This document shows positions 1-5,577 of a DNA stretch of 5,937 nt, piece by piece. The first letter of the stretch is position 1; each line of letters begins with the position of its first letter. The DNA is from Clostridia bacterium. Its GTDB lineage: Bacteria > Bacillota_A > Clostridia > UBA1381. The translations under genes and the position numbers were made by a program. Location: positions 1 through 5,937 of the forward strand of contig JAFZNF010000010.1 of NCBI GenBank assembly GCA_017553025.1, given 5' to 3'. The notes beneath the pieces were generated by a model, which was given only the letters and a program-made list of their open reading frames with translations, was not told the origin of the DNA and did not search any database.

Positions 1-552
1 GACGACCGCGCCGCAGCAGAAATTGCTCTTGTAGAAAATCTTCAGCGCGAAGATTTAAATCCCATAGAGGTTGCGGAAGGCTACCGCTCTTTAATGAATG
101 ATTATAATATGACTCAGGAGGAAATAAGCGAGCGCCTTGGAAAAAGCCGAAGCGCAATCGCAAACTCCGTCAGGCTTTTATCTCTCGACGGGGACACAAA
201 AAAGAGGCTGGTTGCAGGAGATATCTCCGAAGGTCACGCAAGATGTGCTCTCTCTCTTCCTCAGGGTGTTGTTCGTGAATTTTTCGTAAACAGGATTGTT
301 GAGCAAGGGCTTAATGTCCGTCAGGCAGAGCTTTTAGCCAAAGAGCTGTCAAAAACTCCTCAAAACAAGAACAAAAAACCTCTTTCCTCAGCGTATAAAA
401 TAGAACTTGAGCGCATCGGCGCAAGGCTTGAGCAACGTTTCGGAACAAAAGTCAGCTTTTCGGGGACACAAAAAAGGGGGAAACTTGTGTTTGAATATTA
501 CGGAAACCGTGACTTAGAACGCCTCTTGGCGCTTTTAGAACGGAGGGACTGA
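1..552 (+). CDS. parB: Chromosome-partitioning protein ParB (Spo0J family), 5'-truncated by the window
   Basis: ParB is the CTP-dependent DNA clamp that loads at parS sites near the origin and works with ParA in chromosome segregation. The reading frame is open from base 1, so the start lies upstream; 183 residues are visible against about 280-300 for the family. Seen: the ENLQRED box of the ParB/Srx nucleotide-binding domain (fragment residues 12-18), followed by NPIEVAEGY; a helix-turn-helix around residues 37-62 (MTQEEISERLGKSRSAIAN); the GHARCAL segment (78-84); a basic linker (about 118-128); and a C-terminal dimerisation domain (about 132-180). The N-terminal GxxR CTP-binding box is outside the window. 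The more diverged paralogue Noc is possible, but the ENLQRED/NPIE wording fits ParB. It is followed after 1 nt by the next gene, whose ribosome binding site lies inside this gene's 3' end. Confidence 0.95.
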   Translation, partial: DDRAAAEIALVENLQREDLNPIEVAEGYRSLMNDYNMTQEEISERLGKSRSAIANSVRLLSLDGDTKKRLVAGDISEGHARCALSLPQGVVREFFVNRIVEQGLNVRQAELLAKELSKTPQNKNKKPLSSAYKIELERIGARLEQRFGTKVSFSGTQKRGKLVFEYYGNRDLERLLALLERRD

Positions 553-553
553 T

Positions 554-994
554 ATGACATTGAAAAACAGTGACAACAAATCTCTTCTCATTTATACCTC
601 GCTTATATTCTTTGTTGCCATAATAATGATAATTGTTTCCTTTTTTGCACAAACCCACCTTGACCAGACAAAAGTAAGCGAACTTGACCTTGAAAAGGTT
701 ACTCTCTCAAATAAGGCAGCACAGGTAAGCGAAGAAAATATGCAGTTAGTTGAGCTTAACAAATCTTTAAAGGATACAAACACCGAACTTTTGTCCGAGA
801 ACTCGGAGCTTAAAGAAAGGACGGCGTCTATGCAAAAGGAGCTTGATGCATACGCAGCGCTCTCGCAGGTTTCCGAAAAGCTGTTGGGCGGAAACAAACG
901 TGCCGCGCGTTCGCTTTTAGAGAATATTTATACAGAAGATTTGACGCAAAAGCAAAAAGAAATATATGATACATTAGTAAAGAAAACAGAGTAA
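554..994 (+). CDS. Single-pass membrane coiled-coil protein of unknown function
   Basis: I do not recognise a named family for this 146-residue protein. Seen: a short N-terminus with two lysines, one strongly hydrophobic segment (residues 11-32), then a long heptad-like, Glu/Lys/Leu-rich region (about 38-100) predicted to be a coiled coil. A helical tail (about 101-146, including [17 protein letters not shown]) loosely resembles a TPR-like helix pair. The short tail-TM-coiled-coil plan resembles FtsL/DivIC-type division proteins, but that is architecture only and not homology. The ATG at 554 is preceded by GGAGGG (542-547) inside the parB end with 6 nt spacing, which supports this start. It sits 1 nt after parB and 13 nt before serS, so it is probably co-transcribed with both. 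A link to segregation or envelope function is guilt by association only. Confidence 0.85.
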   Translation: MTLKNSDNKSLLIYTSLIFFVAIIMIIVSFFAQTHLDQTKVSELDLEKVTLSNKAAQVSEENMQLVELNKSLKDTNTELLSENSELKERTASMQKELDAYAALSQVSEKLLGGNKRAARSLLENIYTEDLTQKQKEIYDTLVKKTE

Positions 995-1007
995 AAAGGA
1001 GAAGAAA

Positions 1008-2276
1008 ATGTTAGACATTAAACTTTTAAGAACAGACCCTGACAAAATAAGACAGGCTTTAAAAAAACGAAACAGCGATCTTGACATTTCGCCCATAATT
1101 GAGCTTGACGGAAAAAGGCGCGCAATTTTGGCAAAAGTTGAGCAGATGAAGGCAACACAGAATGAAATTTCAAAAAAAATCCCTGCAATGAAAAAAGCAG
1201 GGGAGGACACCTCTGCCATTTTTGCCGAGATGAAAACGCTTTCAAACGAAATAAAGGAGCTTGATACCGAGGTTTCGGGTATCGATGAGGAATTAAAAAA
1301 TCTTATGCTCCGTATACCTAATATCCCCTCGGACAAGGCTCCCGTAGGCGCTGATGATTCCGAAAACAAGGAAATACGCAAATTCGGAGAGCCCCGTAAA
1401 TTTGATTTTGAGGCAAAGGCACACTGGGATATAGGTACAAATCTTGATATTTTAGACTTCGACCGAGGCGCAAAGATTTCAGGTACGCGTTTCACTGTTT
1501 ACAAAGGTCTTGGCGCAAGGCTTGAGCGAAGTGTTATTCAGTATTTTTTGAATACTCATACCGAAAACGGCTATACCGAAATCTTCCCGCCGTATATGGT
1601 AAACAGAGCCTCTATGACGGGTACGGGACAGCTTCCAAAATTTGAAGAAGATGCGTTCAAGGTAGCAAATAACGGATATTTCCTTATCCCGACAGCAGAA
1701 GTGCCTGTTACAAACCTGCACCGCGATGAAATCTTAGACGGAAAAAACCTTCCTATAAAATATTGTGCATATTCTGCTTGTTTCAGAGCCGAAGCCGGCT
1801 CGGCAGGACGCGATACCAGAGGTCTTATCCGTCAGCATCAGTTTAATAAAGTTGAACTTGTCAAGTTTGTAAAACCCGAAACCTCTTACGAGGAGCTTGA
1901 AACACTTACAAATGATGCTGAACGGCTGCTTCAGGGGTTAAAAATCCCTTACAGGGTTGTTTGCCTGTCAACGGGAGATTTAGGTTTTTCCTCTGCCTGC
2001 ACTTATGATATAGAAGTATGGATGCCAAGCTACGGCAGATATGTTGAGATTTCCTCCTGCTCAAACTTTGAAGATTATCAGGCTCGCCGTGCAAATATAC
2101 GCTTTAAGGAGAACAGCGAATCAAAAGCTCAGCTTGTGCACACGCTGAACGGTTCAGGTCTGGCTGTCGGAAGAACGGTTGCTGCCATTTTAGAAAATTA
2201 TCAGAACGCAGACGGAAGTGTAACTGTTCCTGAGGTTTTAATTCCTTATATGAGTACAGATATAATTGGTAAGTAA
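1008..2276 (+). CDS. serS: Seryl-tRNA synthetase
   Basis: This is a cytoplasmic class II aminoacyl-tRNA synthetase that charges tRNA-Ser with serine using ATP. The 422 residues match the usual bacterial length. Seen: an N-terminal helical arm (about 1-105), an antiparallel coiled coil that contacts the long variable arm of tRNA-Ser; motif 1 around GLGARLER and EIFPPYMVN (167-199); the serine-binding TAE (229-231); motif 2, with [16 protein letters not shown] (258-273) and the following [23 protein letters not shown] (347-361); and motif 3, [10 protein letters not shown] (381-390). All catalytic motifs look intact. The ATG at 1008 has AGGAG at 997-1001 with 6 nt spacing. It is the last gene of the parB unit and is followed directly by a terminator. 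The 13-nt upstream gap leaves no room for a T-box leader. Confidence 0.98.
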   Translation: MLDIKLLRTDPDKIRQALKKRNSDLDISPIIELDGKRRAILAKVEQMKATQNEISKKIPAMKKAGEDTSAIFAEMKTLSNEIKELDTEVSGIDEELKNLMLRIPNIPSDKAPVGADDSENKEIRKFGEPRKFDFEAKAHWDIGTNLDILDFDRGAKISGTRFTVYKGLGARLERSVIQYFLNTHTENGYTEIFPPYMVNRASMTGTGQLPKFEEDAFKVANNGYFLIPTAEVPVTNLHRDEILDGKNLPIKYCAYSACFRAEAGSAGRDTRGLIRQHQFNKVELVKFVKPETSYEELETLTNDAERLLQGLKIPYRVVCLSTGDLGFSSACTYDIEVWMPSYGRYVEISSCSNFEDYQARRANIRFKENSESKAQLVHTLNGSGLAVGRTVAAILENYQNADGSVTVPEVLIPYMSTDIIGK

Positions 2277-2279
2277 AAA

Positions 2280-2318
2280 TACAGGCAGAACGGGCAAGGC
2301 TCTTTCTGCCTGTGTTTT
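2280..2318 (+). terminator. Intrinsic terminator after serS
   Basis: A perfect 10-bp inverted repeat, ACAGGCAGAA (2281-2290) and TTCTGCCTGT (2304-2313), encloses a 13-nt loop. A U-G wobble pair (2280/2314) extends the stem, and a T-run (2315-2318) follows. An A-run (2275-2279, overlapping the serS stop codon) could pair with the T-run, so the element may also work on the opposite strand. It begins 4 nt after the serS stop and closes the parB-serS unit. Confidence 0.85.
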
Positions 2319-2417
2319 ACTAAATGAATTTTTAAAAAATTTCAATGGCAAATTTGCACAAATTTCATTTTTTCGACATATTTCTATGCAGATTATTATG
2401 TAAACCAATGTATATTT

Positions 2418-2511
2418 TTGTCCACACCCAAAAATTTGAATATTGCTTTCAAAAAGCACCATTTTGCGGGATTTTTGAAAGTTATCCCCTTTATCCACAG
2501 GGTTATCCCTC
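2418..2511 (+). promoter_or_regulatory. DnaA-box cluster
   Basis: Seen on the + strand: TTGTCCACA (2418-2426, one mismatch to TTATCCACA), TTATCCCCT (2482-2490, two mismatches), a perfect TTATCCACA (2491-2499) that abuts it, and a third TTATCC core at 2503-2511. Three TTATCC cores lie in one orientation within 30 bp, at 9- and 12-bp spacing. TTATCCACA is the established high-affinity DnaA binding sequence in most bacteria. Function is inferred: origin-associated element, DnaA titration cluster or DnaA-controlled promoter. The perfect box is solid; the flanking imperfect ones are weaker. Confidence 0.65.
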
Positions 2512-2687
2512 TAAACGGCTTGGGCAAAAAGTGGCATATCTGCGTATTTGAGGAAATTTTTAAAGGTTTACAAAATTTTATGTCTTATTTTGTACTTTTT
2601 GTGGGATTTTTAGTGAATTTATTGTGAGTTGTTGCATTTATATTAGAACAAACGGCGGTTTTATGCCATTTACTATCACCGCATATG

Positions 2688-2707
2688 TTATCCACACCCG
2701 TGGATAG
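2688..2707 (+). promoter_or_regulatory. Perfect DnaA box inside an inverted repeat
   Basis: A second perfect TTATCCACA lies at 2688-2696. It overlaps a 7-bp perfect inverted repeat, TATCCAC (2689-2695) and GTGGATA (2700-2706), with the 4-nt spacer ACCC. The right arm therefore also forms an imperfect DnaA box on the opposite strand (CTATCCACG, two mismatches), giving two facing boxes. The element lies 39 nt upstream of the preferred trmK start. If transcribed, it would form a small hairpin in the leader. Confidence 0.6.
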
Positions 2708-2711
2708 ATGT

Positions 2712-2733
2712 TGCATAAACGCATTTTTATGCA
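2712..2733. repeat. Short inverted repeat in the trmK leader
   Basis: TGCATAAA (2712-2719) and TTTATGCA (2726-2733) form a perfect 8-bp inverted repeat with a 6-nt loop. It ends 2 nt before the AAAGGA ribosome binding site of trmK. It could be a weak AU-rich RNA stem or a protein site. It is not followed by a T-run, so it is not a standard terminator. Confidence 0.4.
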
Positions 2734-2735
2734 CG

Positions 2736-2741
2736 AAAGGA
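2736..2741 (+). promoter_or_regulatory. Ribosome binding site that decides the trmK start
   Basis: AAAGGA lies 5 nt before the ATG at 2747. The in-frame ATGs further upstream (2708 and 2729) lack a good ribosome binding site. They would also add residues that TrmK proteins normally do not have ahead of the TPRL segment. Confidence 0.75.
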
Positions 2742-2746
2742 TTTTT

Positions 2747-3412
2747 ATGATAACACCAAGGCTTACTATGATTTTGCAAAACGTTAAAGGCTCCTCTGTT
2801 GCCGATATCGGCACCGACCACGCATTTATTCCGATTGAGCTTGCACGGCGCGGAGTCCGTGTAATCGCTACAGACGTAAACCGCGGACCTTTGCTCTGTG
2901 CAAAAAGAAATGTTGAAAAGCAGGGACTTAATATACCTCTTCTTATGGGGTTCGGTCTTGACGTTCTTTCAGCAGGCGATACCGAGGAAATTATTATCGC
3001 AGGTATGGGCGGAGATTTAATACGGACAATTATTTCAAACGGCATAGAAAAAGCACTTGCCTCAAGACTTATACTTCAGCCGATGAATTCCCAGGCAGAG
3101 CTGAGACGGTTTCTGATGGAAAGCGGATTTGAAATAGTTAGCGAAGATTTAGCCACAGAGGGAAGAAAGATATATAATTTGATAGTTGCAAAAGCAGGAA
3201 AATCGGCTTTGCCGGACAGAGAAATCGATTTTCATCTTCCGCCGGTTTTATACAACCACCCGCTTTTTCCTATGCTTATCCAAAAAAAGGAGCGCGAATT
3301 TAAAAAGCAGTTTATGGGGCTTTCAAAGAGCAAAAACGCAAGTCCCGAAGAACTTAAGAGGCTTGAAAACCTGCTTTTTTACATAACAAAAATAAAGGAT
3401 ACGGAGCTGTAA
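2747..3412 (+). CDS. trmK: tRNA (adenine(22)-N1)-methyltransferase TrmK
   Basis: TrmK uses S-adenosylmethionine to make m1A at position 22 of certain tRNAs, including tRNA-Ser, and acts in the cytoplasm. The 221 residues are close to the family size. Seen: TPRL (3-6) at the N-terminus; SAM-binding motif I VADIGTDHAFIPI (18-30); the acidic strand end ATDVNRGPL (41-49) contacting the cofactor; IIIAGMGGDLI (82-92), the active-site loop typical of this family; LILQPM (108-113); and a C-terminal helical, lysine-rich region (about 175-216) matching the family's coiled-coil extension. The start was chosen at 2747 on ribosome binding site and family start; a start at 2708 would give 234 residues. A 4-nt gap leads to the Nif3-like gene, the same pairing as yqfN-yqfO in Bacillus subtilis. 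Proximity to serS is interesting but may be incidental. Confidence 0.93.
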   Translation: MITPRLTMILQNVKGSSVADIGTDHAFIPIELARRGVRVIATDVNRGPLLCAKRNVEKQGLNIPLLMGFGLDVLSAGDTEEIIIAGMGGDLIRTIISNGIEKALASRLILQPMNSQAELRRFLMESGFEIVSEDLATEGRKIYNLIVAKAGKSALPDREIDFHLPPVLYNHPLFPMLIQKKEREFKKQFMGLSKSKNASPEELKRLENLLFYITKIKDTEL

Positions 3413-3416
3413 TTTT

Positions 3417-4175
3417 ATGAAACTTAAAGAAATTGCTGAAATTATAGAAAAAGAATTTCCTCTTCCCACCGCATTTGACTGGGATAACTGCGGACTTCTG
3501 CTTGGCGACAGCGAAAGGGAGGTAAAAACCGTTCTTTTGTCTCTTGATGTGACCTGCGCAGTTGCAAAAGAGGCGAAAGAGGCGGGCGCAGACCTCATTT
3601 TGTCCCATCACCCTATACTTTTTGACGGCACAAAAAGGATAACCTCAGATACTGCTGAGGGCAGACTTATTTCCGAGCTTTTGCAAAACAATCTTTGCGT
3701 ATATTCCGCACATACAAACTGCGATGTCGGGAAAAACGGCATAAATGCCCGTCTTGCAGAGATTTTTAATCTTACAGATATTGAATTGTTAGAAGATAAC
3801 GGGCTCGGCAGAATAGGAACGCTTGAAAAACCTGTTTCTTTCGGCGATTTCGCTCTTTGTACTAAAAAAATTTTAAATACACCGTTTGTGCGCGTCTGCG
3901 GTGATAAAAATGCACAGATTTCGCGTGTTGCCGTTGCTTCGGGCGCCTGTTCTGAAAGTATACCGACGGCTGTAAAAAAGAGTGCGGACGTTATAATAAC
4001 CGCCGATATGAAGTATCACGATATGATAAATTACAGCGAGCTGGGAATTTCCATAATTGACGCAGGGCATTATCCTACGGAAATTATTGTTACCGATATT
4101 TTTTATGAGCTTTTGTCGGGTAGGGGCATAAAACTGATAAAATCCAAAAATCCCGATATTTTTGAATTTGTTTGA
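3417..4175 (+). CDS. Nif3-like dinuclear metal centre hexameric protein
   Basis: This belongs to the NIF3/YqfO/YbgI family, whose members form toroidal hexamers with a two-metal site in each subunit. The biochemical role is not firmly established; a hydrolase or GTP cyclohydrolase-like activity has been proposed in the family. Seen over 252 residues: FDWDNCGLLLGD (20-31); LILSHHPILF (60-69) with metal ligands H64 and H65; SAHTNCDVGKNGIN (97-110) with H99 and D103; and AGHYPTE (216-222) with H218 and E222. All expected ligands are present. The protein is the short form, without the central PII-like insert that makes B. subtilis YqfO about 370 residues. The ATG at 3417 is preceded by GGAG (3403-3406), rather distant at 10 nt, inside the trmK end. 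Translational coupling to trmK is likely. Confidence 0.93.
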   Translation: MKLKEIAEIIEKEFPLPTAFDWDNCGLLLGDSEREVKTVLLSLDVTCAVAKEAKEAGADLILSHHPILFDGTKRITSDTAEGRLISELLQNNLCVYSAHTNCDVGKNGINARLAEIFNLTDIELLEDNGLGRIGTLEKPVSFGDFALCTKKILNTPFVRVCGDKNAQISRVAVASGACSESIPTAVKKSADVIITADMKYHDMINYSELGISIIDAGHYPTEIIVTDIFYELLSGRGIKLIKSKNPDIFEFV

Positions 4176-4181
4176 AAGGAG
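4175..4181 (+). promoter_or_regulatory. Ribosome binding site that decides the rmuC start
   Basis: AAAGGAG overlaps the last base of the Nif3-like stop codon and lies 7 nt before the ATG at 4189. An in-frame TTG at 4162 would overlap the upstream gene and has no comparable site, so it is rejected. Confidence 0.8.
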
Positions 4182-4188
4182 TCCGCAT

Positions 4189-5424
4189 ATGACCGATATT
4201 CTTCTGATTTTAACCGTTTCTATGGTGTTCTTTATTCTCCTTATTGTCCTTTTTAAAGGCGGAAAGGGGGACACAAAATCCGCCGAAACTCTGCGTCTTT
4301 TGGGGGATATGATTTCTCAAAACCAAAAAAACACCGACGAATACCAGTCGAAAAAGTTTGGCGAAATTGACAAAAACATAACCGAAAAACAGGCGGAAAT
4401 GAATAAGGCGGTTGTAAACAGTCTTACGGGAATGGAAACCCGTTTTAAAACCTTTGAGCAGACAAACGAGCAAAAGCTCGATTCTATGCGCGAGCTGATT
4501 TCAAAGAGTCTTTTAAAAATGCAGGAGGATAACTCAAAAAAGCTTGAGGAAATGCGCAGGACGGTTGATGAAAAACTGCAAAAATCTCTCGAAGAAAATA
4601 TGACAAAATCCTTCAAAATGGTGAGCGAACGTTTGGAGCAGGTCTATAAAGGCCTTGGGGAAATGCAGACTTTGGCGCAGGGAGTAGGGGATCTGAAAAA
4701 AGTCCTTTCAAATGTAAAAACGCGGGGTATTCTGGGAGAAATCCAGCTGGGTGCAATCCTAAAGGAAATTCTTTCCCCCGAGCAGTATGAAGAAAATGTC
4801 ATAACTGTGCCGGGGAGCCGTAATCCTGTTGAATTTGCAGTAAAAATGCCCAGCGGAGACGGGTTTGTATATCTGCCCATAGACTCAAAATTCCCGGGCG
4901 ACGCCTTTTATGAGCTTCAATCAGCATATGAAAACGGCGATTCAGAGCTTATAAAGACAGCCCTTGCCACACTTTTAACAAGAATTAAGGGCTTTGCAAA
5001 GGATATTCACGACAAATATATAGAACCGCCTTACACAACCGATTTTGCAATAATGTTCCTGCCTTTTGAGGGACTTTATTCCGAAGTCGTAAATCAAGGA
5101 ATAGTTGAGCTTTTGCAGAATACATATAAAGTAAATATCGCAGGTCCCAGCACAATGGCCGCTCTTTTAAATTCGCTTCAAATGGGTTTCAAGACTCTTG
5201 CAATCCAAAAGCGCAGTGTCGAGGTCTGGAACATTCTCTCCTCGGTAAAGACTGAATTTGACAAGTTCGGCGACGTCCTTGCTGCAACTCAGTCACGGCT
5301 TGAACAGGCAAACAAAGAGCTCGATAAACTTGTCGGAGTCAGAACCCGTGCTATACAGCGTAAGCTGAAATCAGTGGAGTTAATCGACTCTCCGCTTGAT
5401 GAAATTACAGATTTTGAGGAATAA
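4189..5424 (+). CDS. rmuC: RmuC-family protein, membrane-anchored
   Basis: RmuC proteins carry a PD-(D/E)XK nuclease-like fold and are linked to limiting inversions and rearrangements at short repeats; the exact biochemical activity is not well defined. Seen over 411 residues: an N-terminal transmembrane segment (about 3-22); a long charged coiled coil (about 40-170); then the RmuC core, with RGILGEIQLGAIL (179-191), EFAVKMP (215-221), the nuclease-like YLPIDSKFPGDAFYEL (228-243), IHDKYIEPPYTTDFAIMFLPFEGLYSEV (273-300, given in outline) and AGPSTMAALLNSLQMGF (318-334). A helical tail ends in an acidic stretch. The length is normal for the family. Membrane anchoring with a cytoplasmic coiled coil is inferred from topology. 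It follows the Nif3-like gene by 13 nt, so it is probably in the trmK operon. No clear terminator follows it. Confidence 0.93.
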   Translation: MTDILLILTVSMVFFILLIVLFKGGKGDTKSAETLRLLGDMISQNQKNTDEYQSKKFGEIDKNITEKQAEMNKAVVNSLTGMETRFKTFEQTNEQKLDSMRELISKSLLKMQEDNSKKLEEMRRTVDEKLQKSLEENMTKSFKMVSERLEQVYKGLGEMQTLAQGVGDLKKVLSNVKTRGILGEIQLGAILKEILSPEQYEENVITVPGSRNPVEFAVKMPSGDGFVYLPIDSKFPGDAFYELQSAYENGDSELIKTALATLLTRIKGFAKDIHDKYIEPPYTTDFAIMFLPFEGLYSEVVNQGIVELLQNTYKVNIAGPSTMAALLNSLQMGFKTLAIQKRSVEVWNILSSVKTEFDKFGDVLAATQSRLEQANKELDKLVGVRTRAIQRKLKSVELIDSPLDEITDFEE

Positions 5425-5435
5425 TTTCAGTCATT

Positions 5436-5476
5436 TTGACAAATAATGTCCTCTGTTTTTGTTAATTTTATAACAA
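5436..5476 (+). promoter_or_regulatory. Rex-type operator with adjacent -35 box upstream of nuoE
   Basis: TTGTTAATTTTATAACAA (5459-5476) matches the clostridial Rex consensus TTGTTAANNNNTTAACAA at all but one of the 14 defined positions. Rex is the NAD+/NADH-sensing repressor that controls fermentative and hydrogen-metabolism genes in Firmicutes. A perfect -35 box TTGACA (5436-5441) lies just upstream; its -10 would fall inside the palindrome (GTTAAT at 5461-5466, a long 19-nt spacer and only four matches). A repressor bound here would cover that promoter. The palindrome is seen directly; Rex control is inferred, since no rex gene is in the window. Confidence 0.6.
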
Positions 5477-5530
5477 TTTCATTAAATTTTTTACTTTTTT
5501 TCAAAGAGGGTAGCATTTTTTATGGGGTTG

Positions 5531-5539
5531 TGCTATAAT
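5531..5539 (+). promoter_or_regulatory. Extended -10 promoter for nuoE
   Basis: TGCTATAAT combines a perfect TATAAT (5534-5539) with the TGN extension, and lies 38 nt before the nuoE ATG. The matching -35 position (TAGCAT, 5511-5516) is poor, as is common for extended -10 promoters. A 5-bp inverted repeat, TAGCA (5511-5515) and TGCTA (5531-5535), overlaps the promoter. Transcription would start near 5546, giving a short leader. This is probably the main nuoE promoter, with the Rex-type site about 55 bp upstream of the -10. Confidence 0.6.
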
Positions 5540-5577
5540 TAGGTTGATTTTTTATGATGTGTTAAAGGAGGATACAA

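Larger units (their letters stand above)
2319..2746. other. AT-rich intergenic region with DnaA boxes, no credible gene
   Basis: This stretch of about 430 bp lies between the serS terminator and trmK. The short open frames here have no ribosome binding site and unconvincing composition, so I call no gene. Seen: AT-rich tracts at about 2319-2420 and 2541-2650; a DnaA-box cluster between them; a further perfect DnaA box near trmK; a palindrome, AAATTTG-CA-CAAATTT, at 2350-2365; and a 15-bp direct repeat TTTTGYGGGATTTTT at 2462-2476 and 2597-2611. A trmK promoter must presumably lie here. Weak candidates are TCGACA (2373-2378) with TATTAT (2394-2399), and TTTACA (2567-2572) with TGTACT (2591-2596); neither is convincing. 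No T-box, known riboswitch or tRNA was recognised. Confidence 0.75.

Noticed and set aside
2444..2465. Hairpin TGCTTT-CAA-AAAGCA as a second terminator
   Set aside because: AT-rich 6-bp stem with CC before a short T-run, and no gene directly upstream that needs it.
2345..2627. Short overlapping open frames on the + strand between serS and trmK
   Set aside because: They lack ribosome binding sites, are rich in Phe/Cys/Tyr/His as expected for translated AT-rich spacer, and overlap the DnaA boxes and each other.
2708..2746. Upstream ATG starts for trmK at 2708 and 2729
   Set aside because: No good ribosome binding site; the extra residues do not fit the family start; the ATG at 2747 has AAAGGA at proper spacing.
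2688..2746. DnaA-trio and unwinding element next to the 2688 DnaA box
   Set aside because: A GC-rich patch (2697-2703) and a single TAG follow the box, but there is no repeated trio series, so I do not call an origin unwinding element.
4162..4188. TTG start for rmuC overlapping the Nif3-like gene
   Set aside because: The ATG at 4189 has a strong AAAGGAG site and begins just before the transmembrane segment.
5436..5460. Possible terminator after rmuC (GACA-AATAA-TGTC followed by CTCTGTTTTT)
   Set aside because: The stem is only 4 bp and separated from the T-run; too weak to call. The sequence is better explained as promoter and operator.
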